Position numbers and translations under genes: made by a program. A stretch of DNA of 64,000 nt from Microvelia longipes (lineage: Eukaryota; Arthropoda; Insecta; Hemiptera; Veliidae), in assembly GCA_018340805.1 (NCBI GenBank), contig JACMZG010001913.1, forward strand, positions 27,559,311 to 27,623,310, read 5' to 3'. Positions 1 through 52,262 of the stretch are shown here, one piece after another; position 1 is the first letter of the stretch, and each line of letters opens with the position of its first letter. A model generated the notes under the pieces. It did not search any database, was not told where the DNA came from, and was given only the letters and a program-made list of their open reading frames with translations.

Positions 1-136
1 TCAATTACCATCATATGAACAATCACATACGTGTCATTTTTGGAAATGCCGCCTGACTGATTTAAATGGTTCGCAAATTCCTGCTTAAATCCTTCATCAC
101 TTTTTAATGCTGTCAAACTGATATCCACCATAGGAT
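1..136 (-). CDS. Candidate internal exon of an unidentified gene running off the left edge
   Basis: Read on the minus strand, a polypyrimidine-poor but canonical acceptor (…catgatcag) at 137-138 opens a frame that stays free of stops for about 45 codons to the window edge. It begins D-P-M-V-D-I-S-L-T and continues with GFKQEFANHL and NDTYVIVHMM, a composition typical of a globular protein rather than AT-rich noise. The exon would start in phase 1, so it cannot follow exon 2 of the neighbouring CaaX gene, whose donor is phase 0. I do not recognise the family. Its upstream exon should lie further right on the minus strand and was not found. This could be a chance open frame. Confidence 0.4.
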
Positions 137-531
137 CTGATCATGAAATAATTGTTACATTTATACTCTGCACTATACACCATAATTAATGAGTTCAAAA
201 ATTTCTAAAAGGGGTTTATAATTTTTATTTTAAAACCATTTATTATAAATATAAATGTAGGCAAAGAACTATAGAGGGAATCATAGAGAGAACGATAGAG
301 CAAAAATATCGGCTCACTGAGCTCAACATACCATCCATTTTTTTCTTTTTCATAGAAAAACTTTACAATTATAATAAAAACATTTTGAATTACAATAACC
401 TTTCACACCAGGCTTAAATAAATAATATAATTGAGGATATTCATTATATTCATTGCATAATAATGATAAGTTCCTAAACATTAAATATAATACAAAGTTT
501 TGCCTCGGTCGAGGCCAGACAAAAATGACAT
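137..531. other. Spacer and 3' UTR of the CaaX-protein gene
   Basis: AT-rich stretch downstream of the stop codon of the minus-strand CaaX gene. A possible polyadenylation signal (AATAAA on the minus strand) lies near 239-244. No other feature is seen. Confidence 0.4.
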
Positions 532-17907
<17,376 letters not shown>

Positions 17908-18180
17908 AACACACTTCCTAATACCATTTGACCAAATTTACACACTAAACCAAATAATACACTCAATCACAAATATAAATATAGTTGAAATAATCTAGAA
18001 CGGCCGGCACTAAAACAATCGAGAAACTAAAATGAAATGAAAACGCGGGCACAAGCCGTAGAGGAAACTAGTCAAGGGAACGCTTCGCACAATACTGCAA
18101 TCTGATTGGTCCGACAAAGAATTCGATATTGCAATTTTACCAACCTACCATACCGGCAGATTTATAGATCTTGAAATAGT
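17908..18180 (-). promoter_or_regulatory. Probable 5' UTR and promoter of the CaaX-protein gene
   Basis: This GC-richer block lies directly upstream of the inferred start codon. It contains a CCAAT motif on the minus strand at 18105-18109, about 200 bases from the ATG. No TATA box was identified. Inference from position and composition only. Confidence 0.3.
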
Positions 18181-18655
18181 TTTTACGAACGAGAAAATAC
18201 CAACAATGATTATTTTTTACCGCCAACCTCTTATCGGAACATATGAATTAATTTTATCCCTTATAATGTTGATTTTATCCCTTATAATTAAGATTTAAAA
18301 AAAAACACACACACTTCATCTGGTCCAAAAATATAACAAATATAATTATTACAGTCATAACATAAATATAAAAAGCAAAATCAATAATTATAAATTAATT
18401 TAAAAGTATTAGAAATATAATAACAAGTATACAAAACAAATGAAATAAAAGTGGATAGTGGTGGCAGCATTTGGCAAAAGCGGTGCCGAAGACCAAGAAG
18501 AAAAACAAACAAAAAACATAAGAAGATAAAACAAATAAAAGCAATTATATTTTCTCTTACTTCAAAAAACAATTATAACTACAAACCAATTTAAGCCTGC
18601 AATATTAAGTTTAAGGCTCTAAAAATTAGAAGTAAACAACAACAAAAAGTTATTT
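18181..18655. other. Spacer, no gene seen
   Basis: AT-rich. A short direct duplication of a TTTTATCCCTTATAAT unit lies near 18254-18290. No coding signal is visible on either strand. Confidence 0.4.
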
Positions 18656-18780
18656 CATATACTGGGTGTTTCATATAAAGTGTCCTCGAAAGAAGGAGGT
18701 GATAGTACTCCTCAAGGAGAACAAAAATATCCTATAATATAAACCGTTTTCCCACAAGGTCAAATATAATATTTTTTATC

Positions 18781-19546
18781 GGCTCACGGCAGGAAAATGA
18801 AGCATAACTGAACTAATTTTAGGCGAGAAAGTAGCATTTCCCAGATCGGCTGGTAATTAGTAATGAATGACTGCACTTTACCTGCCTAGGCAGGAAAATT
18901 GCATTTCCCAGCCGCCCCTGCCTATGCTGGTAAAGAAAGTTAATAGATCATTTTTGTAAACATGATTAGTTAATAATAAAAAGCATATTAAATTTATTTA
19001 ATAATTTATATAATGAATGATTACATTATTTAACTAATTAAAATTAAACAATTCGTAATGTAAATCTTTAATTAGAAATAAATTTTATTGATTATATTAA
19101 AGGCAACACTTTTTTTTCTTGAGTTTATTATCTCATCTTTTTTTGCCAAGTCATTTACTACTTTTATCATACGAACCCGTATTTAATACAGTTTAAAAGT
19201 TAGTTTATTCTATAGCGTTTTGTGATGATTATCGTCGAAGATATAGACAAACTTTTCGAACATACCCCGCCGGATGTTTTGGAAATGGCTACAAATGCCA
19301 AAGAGAGCCTACTACTCGGCAAATCAGGAAGTTGGTATCTTAAAGCATATGAAGTATTCAAAGAATGGTGCTCAGAGAAAAAAGAAAAGAATGTAAGTTA
19401 AAACATTGTGTTAAAAGAACTCTCAAACAATGCTCGGCTTCGCCTCTGCAGGTAATTTAGATAGCACACCCTCGCCTTGGGCTTGGGGGCTAACTTCGAT
19501 ACTAGTCAGTAATATTCCATTTTCCTGCCTAGTTACACAAATAACT
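18781..19546. mobile_element. Nested element inside the foldback arm, with short inverted ends
   Basis: This segment has no counterpart in the right arm of the surrounding foldback. It begins with cggctcacggcaggaaaatg and ends with cattttcctgcctagt, so 12 bases (ggcaggaaaatg) are inverted at the two ends. A further ggcaggaaaat copy and a perfect palindrome cctgcctaggcagg lie near 18886-18901. It carries one plausible exon at 19225-19392. Confidence 0.55.
19225..19392 (+). CDS. Recombinase-like N-terminal exon (Crypton/tyrosine-recombinase type), fragment
   Basis: An ATG opens 56 codons ending at a good donor (gtaagt). The protein reads MIIVEDIDKL, then a segment SWYLKAYEVFKEWCSEKKEK. The pattern of an aromatic residue, a short helix and F-x-x-W-C followed by a charged tail is characteristic of the N-terminal SAM-like domain of tyrosine recombinases in eukaryotic Crypton elements and their domesticated relatives. 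No catalytic domain follows within the element, so it is a truncated or captured exon. Assignment is by motif shape alone. Confidence 0.4.
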
Positions 19547-20506
19547 ATTTAAATTATTTGCCCTTGCATCATCAAAATCTCTTAAACTATTCAAGCTAAA
19601 AAGTTGATATTGGTCTTGTTGGAAAGATAAGTAAATTTCCTAAAGAACCAACTATTAACTATGTCAAATATTTAGGAACTACTGCCCAAAAATTTGCATG
19701 AAAAATGATTTTTAGAATTTTTATGGGTGGTAATTAAAGGGAGAACAAGATGAAAAATGTTTAACCAAAAACAGAAAAAACTTCTCTCATCATTGCCCTT
19801 AGAAACCCAAACATTTTCATGCCTTTATTTTTTTAAATTTTAAGCTATTGTTGCTAGAAGTAGGAAAATCTAATAATTTTTGGGAATTTAACATATCTCT
19901 ACAATGTTAATTAAGTAGTATACAAAATAATTAAAAATCTCAAAAAAACAGGGAGAACGAGTGGTTTTAGAGAAAAATTTATAAGATAAAATTATGTTTA
20001 TTTTACCCTCTAGAGTCTAAAAATCTTATTATCTTTTATACTACGACTAAAATAAGTTTTTTCAACATCTAGCAACAATACCTCAAAATTTTTTCAAATG
20101 AAGGTATGAAAATGTTTGGCTTTTTTTAAAGGCAATGATAAGAGAAGTTTTTCAGTTTTTGGCAAAACTTTTTCTCATTTCTTACTCCCTCTAATGCCCT
20201 ACTGTAAAAATTCAATACTGTAAAAATTTTTGCAAAAAAATATTTTTCATGTATATATTTGGGTAGTAATTCCAAAATTTACTTAGCTTTCCAACGAGAC
20301 CAATCTCATCTTTTTAGCTTGAATAGTTTAAGAGCTATTAATGATTTTATGATGCGAGGTTGAATAATTTAAAAAATAAAAAAATTGACCTAGTGGAAAA
20401 ACAGTTGGAGATTGGGGTTTATATTATAGGACATTTTTTGTTCCTCTTAAGGAGTGCTATCACCTCCTTCCATGGTAGACACTTTATATGAAACATCCTG
20501 TATATG

Positions 20507-23019
20507 TACTCTATTTTATCTTTTGAATCTATAATTAATTATTTTGAAATAATGATTAATATATTTATGAATTTAATGAATGAATGATAAATTTGAAGTA
20601 AAGTCATTCTGAGAGTGATGGAAGGAAACGAGAAAGTCTACGCCACAGTTTATATAACTCTATACAGCAACTTCCCTCTTCTTTTACCTATTACATACTA
20701 ATAGCGTTGGTCCCCCAAAATAACATCAAATAATGGAAACACAAGTGACTCCCTCCAGCCTTATTACAAATATTAACTTTATCTTCTGGATAAAGGAGGA
20801 TAACTTGCTTATATTAGCTTTTCGAACTGTATAGAGACATCACAAAACAACACAACATACTATAATTTCTGCTTGGTTTTCCATAAATGAAAAATGTGCC
20901 AAAGAAAAAATGGCATACAACAGAGTTAAACAACTAAATGTGTGGCATTTACAAATGAGTTGTAAGAAACACAAATAGTAAATGCATAAAATTTAACAAG
21001 TAAATTGAAATCCTTTTGAAATTTTCAAAAGGAAAACTTTTCAAATAAGCGTACACAAAAGGGTATAAAATGAAAAAAATTGTCAACAAATATCTGACAA
21101 TCAAATATATAATGCGTACTCTTTGTACTCATCAAATATATATTGAAGTTTTTCTGTCACACTGGAAATATACAAGTCTTACTATTTTCTCAGCTGATTT
21201 GGGGGATCGGTGCTGCTAGAGAACAAACAATTCGCTGAAGCTGGACTCCCACTGATCCACTCGCTCCTGTGTAAATAAGTGGACGCCGTACCTTTTGTTT
21301 AGTTTTAAAAGCTATGCTCATAGCTGTTTCTATCAGTCAGGTCAAATTTGATTCATTTTTATTAATAATTACATAATCATCGAATAAGTTTTACATGTTT
21401 ACACAAACATTGCACAGAGTGATAAGCAATTAATGAAGTGGGCAGGTGCACAACAGCTATGCTTGATAGTACTTTATTTGTCCCCATGTTTTTCAGGGGT
21501 GAGTGTGTTTGTTCACATTCCTCTTCTCCCCCCCCCCCCCCCCCCCCCGTGCGCAAAATGACTTTAATATGACGATGTATGTCTTCCAATTTTGACCCCG
21601 TCAATGTGGACAATGAAATGATTAAGGGAAAACTACAAATAAAACATTTTTTTTGAAACTTTGCTAAAAAATATATTTTGATTCTATTTAGTTTTTTTCA
21701 AAATAAAATATTCTCTACAATACAACAAATTTTCATTTATAAATGTATTAAAAAACTTAACAAAGTTAAAAACAGTTAAAATTAACTCAAGTCATGAACT
21801 GGTCCAAATACATCATAATAGAACTTAACAAGCATCATATTTTATAAAATGAAACAAATAAAAAATGTATTCCTTCAAAATAAACAAATAAATCAAAGTT
21901 TATTTTGTAAACAAATTCTAATAATTGCACATAAAACATACTAGATGTTACTTAATAGTAATATAACTCTAGACTAAGAAAGAGAGGAGCTACTTTATTT
22001 CCCTTTTTCAGGCCATTTTTATGTCTTTGTAGTAGAAAAACACTGTTAACTAACAAAGACACACTTTCAATTTAACTACTACAGCAATTGGATATAAACA
22101 CACACACAATATTTATATGTGTGTATGTATATAAATTTAAATAAATTTTGTGCTTTATAATTAAGTTGTTATTAAGTCGTTTTTAAAATTATTTTTAAGA
22201 GCATAATTAAACATAAAAATACATTCTTATAAAAATAAATAAATCTAATGTCAAATTATACATATTTTTACAAACATTTCAATTATAACACTTTAATTAA
22301 TGTAAGACAACAATTGCTTTACTAATTAAATGTATGTTTTATATTTTGAGAACAACAAAGAATATTAAACATTTCTATCAGCTCATTCCATGCATTTCGT
22401 CTACTATTCAATAATTAATAAACATTGATGGCACAGTTTAGCCACCACAAAATATAAAACTCTATAAATAGAACGGATGAAAAACACTAATTAACTATTA
22501 AAATTTATTATTTTCCTTTTGATAATTGCTTTAAATAAAATATTAAATAATATTTAAAAATATAAATCTTTATAAAGACAATAACAATTTTCTCCACAGT
22601 GTCCTTAAGAATTATAGTAGCTTTTTATTTGGATGTTTATACACTATTTTATTACATACAACTTTACAATCAGTTCCTTAATTTAACAACCAAATATTTT
22701 TGTCAAATTTAAATTGACTTAAAATAAAAAGCAACATACATTTTTTTACAAATTAAGCTATTAGTTTTGCTAGGCGAAATAGAAAAAAACTGGCAACCAA
22801 ATGATGTTTTTTGTTTTGTTTAGAAGACCCGCATATAAAAGTAGGGCCTATAAGATAGCAATATTATTTTTTTTAAAAAAAGCTGTTTAATTAATAAATT
22901 ACAAAAATTTATTCTAATAGCAAAAGATAAACAATATAACACTATTTATAATTAGTTTAACATTCAATTTTATAAATTTATGCACAAATACAATAACAAG
23001 TTGCGTTATTAACAACATA
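20507..23019. other. Spacer and probable 3' UTR of PFKFB
   Basis: No coding signal is seen. The right end probably contains the PFKFB 3' UTR on the minus strand; the true polyadenylation site cannot be chosen among many AATAAA motifs. A run of 21 cytosines lies at 21528-21548. Confidence 0.4.
21528..21548. repeat. Poly-C run
   Basis: Twenty-one consecutive cytosines. A shorter run of 12 lies at 10921-10932. Such tracts are length-variable and error-prone in sequencing. Confidence 0.95.
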
Positions 23020-45847
<22,828 letters not shown>

Positions 45848-46744
45848 AACTTTTTGTAACAATGTATTTATTTAAACTAAATTCTAAACATTTAATAGTT
45901 CATGTTGTTTGCAAAAAATTGACTTGATTCCCTGACAAGAATAACCCGAACTAAAAGTTTAACTGGATAAATTTAATATTGTATTTACATTGAGATACTG
46001 CATAGCTCACAAACTAGACCGCTTTGGTTTTTTAATAAATTAATAACAAATGATAACAGATATATAATAAATAACCAATAACAAGCTTAAAATAAAAAGG
46101 GATTAAAAGCCCCAACACACCAGATTGTGGAAATGCCTCCTCCCTTGCCCAACAATACATTTCTTGCTAAAGTTTCCGGTTTGTTTCTTTCCCGGTTGTT
46201 TTAGCTCTTCTTTATTATGAAATAATTATTTTATTAACAAAGAAAATAAATCATTAAATTATTATACCAGACATCATACGTATACTGTCGTCGATAACTT
46301 TTCTATTTCCATGGAGAAGTAGCGAAGTGCTCTGTTCACCGTCTACAACTCAAAGTTGTTGGCGTTATTCCGAAAATGAAATAATTTGTGTCACTTATAG
46401 TACGACACATATAGTATCTAAGATATGCAAAGTATGCTTTGAATTTTAAATATAAGGTAAAGATAACTAATCAATACCTACATTATTTATATAAATAAAA
46501 GATAAAGTATTTATATTAATGCAATTCTAAATTAAAAAATCAATATAATATTAAATTTTGGAGTATAAAATACTCTAAGATTATGTTTCCTAAATTATTA
46601 TCTTTGCATTATATTTGTAAAATTGAAAATGTTTTGTAATATTTAATTAATAAATCAGCTGAAAGATTATCCACGTTGAATGGAAGAGAGGTCCATATGG
46701 TCTTAATTCTGCGTGGTTAAATAAATCAGTATAAAGAAACATAA

Positions 46745-46908
46745 ACACACGGCTAACATTAGTTGACAGCGCGGGAAAATAGCGTTGAGGAATCAATAAG
46801 ATTAGCTTGATTCAAAAGTGAGGGCATGGTTCAACATCCAGGACGAACTTCATTGGCTCCCTCGCATTATTTTCCCACACTGTTAACTGATTTTAGCCGT
46901 GTGTCGTA
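46745..46908. mobile_element. Palindromic MITE, copy 1
   Basis: Starts acacacggctaacattagttgacagc… and ends with the inverse (gttaactgattttagccgtg tgtcg). The whole element is an imperfect palindrome, homologous over its full length to 59121-59290. Confidence 0.85.
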
Positions 46909-47761
46909 TTATAATTAAACAAAGGTTGTTTCATTCTTTTATCATTATATAAAAGCGTGTTTGTTTGTCTTTTAGTCTGCTCATTTGTCTGTCAGTCTGT
47001 TTGTTCGTACAAAATTTTGTTACTAGTGCGTTTTGAAGACCGTATGTCGGAAACTAATGAAATGTTTAGTCTTATTTATTTTTCATAATAATACACAAAC
47101 ATTCAAGAATCTCTTTAGGGCGGATCAAAATGGCGGACGTGAAGGGAATAGTATTCCGTTATTTATACTTCGTAAAAGGGCTGGCCAAGTAGATATAGAC
47201 TAAAACTTATATAAAATTATTTTTAAGATAATAATATCCTGAGAAGACTTTGATCGAATTAAATAAATTATAAAATAGACCAAAGATATAGCTACTTGAT
47301 AGGTATTTTCAAAAAATGTTTTACGACTTTCTCATCAAGTTTTAAGAGGCGGACAGGAACTTATTTGACTTAACTTAAATTTGTAAATCAATGATCATAC
47401 AATTTAAGATGATACAATTTGATTTTTATTTCATCAATTTCATACAATGATGGATAAGATAACAACGATTGCAATAAGATAGATGACTCAGATTAGAGGT
47501 TACACAGAATCCCTAAGAGCCCTTAAAAGTTGGTTTAAGCTTCTTAAAGTATTAAGATAGGATGTGCCCCTCTCTAGTAATATATCTCTACGCCTGAAAG
47601 TCTAAAAGGATTTTACAAGCCTCTCAATGCATTGGTAAATAGAAAGGTTAAGATAAAACATATTTTAAGGCAATGATGTATTGAGATAGAAAAATATATG
47701 CTATGCTTTTGAGTATCCAGTTGACTCTACTTTGATTAATCTAGTGAAGCCCTATTCCACA

Positions 47762-47835
47762 ATAAATAATATATCTTTATTTCATAAAATTATTACATTA
47801 CAAATATAGGTAAAAATAAATACATTTTACATTTA
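47762..47835 (-). repeat. LINE 3'-end fragment
   Basis: On the minus strand tgtaatgtaataattttatg, aaataaagatatatt, which matches the terminus of the nested insertion at 37015-37458. Confidence 0.5.
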
Positions 47836-47958
47836 AAAAAAAAAAAGCCATTATCATTTTTAATAAGGAAAATAGAGAAAATTAATCAAGTTTTACTTCA
47901 TTGAGACCATATTTACTGTGCTTTATGCGGCTTAATTATGACTTATATAATTAAGTCA

Positions 47959-47962
<4 letters not shown>

Positions 47963-48020
<58 letters not shown>

Positions 48021-48674
48021 ATATCTGCCTCCGTAGCAGGTAGAATTTGTTGTAAAAAGATTTCGCCAACTTTAGCTTTACTTTGAGCATAGTAGATGTG
48101 ACCCCAGAATTGAAGACTAGAAAGGATACCCCAATTTTTATTGTGGGCGTGTCAGTCAAGATTCCCACTCTTTTGTGACGTCACTCGTGTAACATTTTTT
48201 AAAGAAGTAATAGCTGTAACTATCATTTTTCCTTTTAGTGAAATACATTTTTACTTTTCCAACATTATAATCGCATATTTTATATCTGCATTGTAAATAT
48301 ACAAATTTGCAAATAATAAAAGTAAATAATAAACTAATAAGTCATTTATTAAAAAACATATATACATGTTTTTAAATTTTCCATAAAAATTGTTATTTTT
48401 TCATAATATAGTTTTAACTTCATTTCATTCATACCATGGGAATATATGAAAAGTATTGTTAAAAAAATTCCGAAACCGGAATTATCCGTTTCAGGTGTTT
48501 TTAAGACCCCTTAAGAGGTTTTCACTAAGTTGTTTGTCTGGATGTGTATATGTTATCATCGTAGCTCCTAGAGTATTTATACTAGAGAGTTAAAACTCGG
48601 TACAAAAAATCAATCTTTAGGTCTAGTTGTGCTATCCGGAAAATGGCCCTAATTCTGATTATAAATTATGCAAA

Positions 48675-48725
<51 letters not shown>

Positions 48726-49230
48726 ATATATATATAATATAAGTATTTTTTTTTGTGGGTAAGAAAGCAAAACAAAACTACTTACTGTATTTTGACATTT
48801 TTTTATTACAATTAATATTACATAATAAAATTAAGTAATAATACTCAAGTTTATGTAGTGATTCTATAAAGCTTAATTCTAGCTCTGGTAGCTTGTTTAA
48901 CTGTAGGTTTCTTAGATTATTGAATTTAATTTAATAAATAGTCTCTGTTTCATAAAAGTCTGTATGACCTCTTCAGACAATTCAGGTGTTTTTTCCCCTT
49001 TTTTACATAAAAGCTTCACAACACCAACTTCTTTTTAAAGTTCTTTTCTTCCCCACTAGTATACTTCACAAAAACATCATTTAATTTTTTCAAAAAATCT
49101 GGACTGGGCTCTTGTAAACCTCCTTGAGAATGTGTTGAATCACGCAGGTAACTCATATAAGTGTTCTCATTATATATATACATATAATATATATATATAT
49201 ATATGTATGCATGTATATTATATATTATAC

Positions 49231-49278
<48 letters not shown>

Positions 49279-49310
49279 TTATATATATATATATATAATA
49301 TATATGTATG
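47963..49310. repeat. Three TA microsatellites in 1.4 kb
   Basis: TA tracts at 47963-48024, 48679-48738 and about 49170-49310. Non-coding. Confidence 0.95.
48478..48660 (-). repeat. Dispersed repeat, copy related to PFKFB intron 7
   Basis: Blocks tccgtttcaggtgtttttaa, gaggttttcac, tagagagttaaaactcgg and gctatccggaaaat match 27823-27985 in the same orientation. Confidence 0.65.
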
Positions 49311-51656
49311 CAATTCAACCTTAACGTTTTTTACTTTCATATTATAATGTTTAATTTGTAACCTTTTTATATTTTAGTCTTTTTTAGTATTTTTCTCTTA
49401 TTATTTAATTTTTTTTTATTCTTTTATTTCAAATTGTTATTTCCAATTTGTAACCGATAATTATTATGTGGAGCTGTAAAAATCGGCTAATAAACATCCG
49501 CTTATTGTATTATTTATTTATAAATAAATAAAGAATGCTTTAGAAGTGAACGAGGCTAGTTGGTTTGTTTATATCGGTTACACGTGTGACGTCACGGCTG
49601 CCCTCTTAGCTCTCCCCTCCATTTTCCATTGAACTGTCAAAAAACGCGGATTGGGGTATCCTTCCTTATACAATTCTTGGATGTGACCCACATGTGTACC
49701 CTGAAGGGCCGAAGACCCTAAAACGGGCATTATATATATATATATTTGTGTGTGTATGTATGCATAATCATTTTTGTAAAAATAGGGTCGTTACAAAAGA
49801 ACAACTATGTGGCCACGAAAAGGTCCCAAGGCCGTGGCTGCAAACCTTGGCTAAAGGGCCAAGGTCACTTACATATATTTATATTTATACAAATAATAAT
49901 ATGAAGCGCTATCATTTATATTTTTTTGCGAATTTAAATTGATAGATAACATCGTCATAAAATAATTATGATTGTTACTGAACCAATTAAAAAATAAATT
50001 AAACAAACCAAATAATTACTGGTATAACTGATGGTCTGTGTTTAATACAGATGAAAAGCGGATTTCTAACAAAATAAAATAGTATTAATTTATATTTAAT
50101 TATAAAATTAATTTAAATGTTTTGTATTAACATTCTAATTTATTAATACCAACAATGAAAAACTTTCTTCACCACAAACTTATACCTTATATACATAATT
50201 ATGCACTTCGTAATATTTAGTTAATATTTAAGAATAGAATTTATTTTTATATTTTAGTCGAGCGAAACGATATTAAAATGAAGGTTATCACGGTGGTAAA
50301 AATTCATTCGCTACTGACCTGAGATAATTGACTCGGTGCTTACTGTTAACGAGATGCCTTATCAATACATCACTTGACAATATATATGATGAATGATTAA
50401 TTTTTATTCATATATTCGTATATATTATTTATATATTTATTTATATATGATGAATGAAATACAGGGTGTCTCCAGTTAGACTTAACAATACGTGTAAATG
50501 ACAAACAATTTATTTTTTCAAATAAAAGTTATTTTTGATACAAGCTCCTGCATGTTGACTAACTATGATTTATCATATATCATTATTTTTAACGGTAGAC
50601 TCGAAAATTGCAAGTTTTAAAAAAACAAACAAAGAGTAAAGAAGGCTTGATTTTTATGGAAAAATTGGATCATGGGGACAAATAAACAATTTGATGAAGA
50701 ACACTTTTTTTTTCGAAAAGTCAAAATTAAGCCCACTCAGGGACACACTTTAGATGATTAACATTTTATTATTTTTCTTCCAGAGAACAAATTATTTATT
50801 TTGCATATCCGTTCGTTTGGTTTGCAAACCACAAGTGGAACTATTTCAAATAAATAGAATTTTGGCGCGGAGGTTCGCATGCCTGACGATTACCATTGCA
50901 ATGCGTGTTTTCATGCCATACAATCCATTTCTTGCTTCAGTTTCCGGTTTATACTTTATAGCTTGTGCAGTTGCATGCTTGCATAAATTGTGCAGTAATT
51001 CGCTACTGAAGTTTTTATGGATTTACAAAGGAAATGCGCAAATTCATGCAATTAGTATTACGCAAATATGCTCATTATTCTAAAATTGCCATTGTTAAAC
51101 ATTATTTGCTCCAAATTGAAGATAAATCCATCATGTACACTGTACACTTAAATTTCAGTTGAGAAAGCAAAATTCTACGGAAAAAGATTATGAGTTTTAT
51201 TCAGTTGAGATAACAAATCATTATGAAATACCAATCGAAAAATTTAAGAACATAATAATTATAGTAATAACTGGAAATCTAAAATTAATAATTATTTTAG
51301 TGAGACTAAAGTTATTAAAATTATTCTAACAACGTTACATTTCCGTAAAGAAAAAAAATATATTAACAATTTCTAGGTTTGGAGGATGATGATTTAATAT
51401 GAATTACATATTACAAATAAAAAGTCTTTGGGTTAAGGTAAAATTTTGAGTATCTAATATTGGTTTTACAAAAGGGGAACTAAGTAAAGAAATTAACCAA
51501 AAAGAAGTTAGGTGTTAGGTGCAAATAAGATATGTCTACTCTTATTTTGGGTGTGGAGGATGTTGGAATGACAAGACTGATATTTGACAGACAGATAAGT
51601 ATTAATTTAAGATTAATTATGAATAATTACTCATTTTTTGAGTAAATATCTCAAAA

Positions 51657-52262
51657 AGGGTTGCTTCGCTAGCATGATTCCTAAAATATAATATAAGATA
51701 AAGAATAGGCTCGCTTCGCCCGCTAGATTGAGTATATACGTACTTTTTACATACGTATTTCGATTATAGCCTTTTGTACTATATATTATTATAAATATAA
51801 AAAAGGCTTATTTCACTCGCTAGGTTGTTATAAATATGTATGCAAATATATACATAAAGACTTCGATCATTAAAAAATGAGCGAGCAAAGACCGCTTTGC
51901 TCGCTAGATGTATATAACTATATACGTAAATGTAAAAAAATTGCATGCTTCGCTCGCTAAATTGCTATAAATAAAACGTAAATTCTGAAATATAATATTA
52001 CGTTCATTAAAAATAGGCTCGCTAGATTCCTATAAACATATATCCTAAAATATACAAAGGGGCCTAGTTCTTAGAAAAATAAATAAAAAAGGGCTCTCTT
52101 CGCTCGCTATATTGCAATAGATATATAGCGAAATGTAAAAGAAGCTCACTTCGCTCGCAGAGTTAAAGTTAAAGTGTATAATAAGGCACGTTTAAAGGGG
52201 CTCGCTTCGTTTGTTAAATTTCTCTATATTTTTTAAAAGGGTTTGCTTCGCTCGCTATTAAT
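51657..52262 (+). repeat. GCTTCGCTCGCTA-containing degenerate tandem array
   Basis: About ten units of 50-90 bp. Each has a GC core (gcttcgctcgctaga) followed by AT-rich ttgctataaatatata-like sequence. One core is inverted (gagcgagcaaag at 51881). Spacing is irregular, so this is a decayed satellite or a module array. Confidence 0.75.

Larger units (their letters stand above)
18656..20506. mobile_element. Foldback transposable element with a nested insertion
   Basis: The two ends are inverted copies. The left end (catatac, then tgggtgtttcatataaagtg from 18663) matches the reverse complement of the right end (aggatgtttcatataaagtg). The match continues for about 100 bases, then resumes between 19556-19860 and 20055-20390, giving a long hairpin with a loop near 19860-20055. 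The left arm is interrupted at 18781-19546 by unrelated sequence absent from the right arm. No transposase is visible in the foldback part, so it is non-autonomous. Termini end in TA-rich sequence, so the target duplication is unclear. Confidence 0.75.

Noticed and set aside
50754..51083. 109-codon plus-strand frame
   Set aside because: Its central part (RRFACLTITIAMRVFMPYNP) is the translation of a dispersed repeat block also found at five other sites.
51657..52262. CRISPR array
   Set aside because: Spacing is irregular, cores vary and one is inverted, and the genome is eukaryotic.
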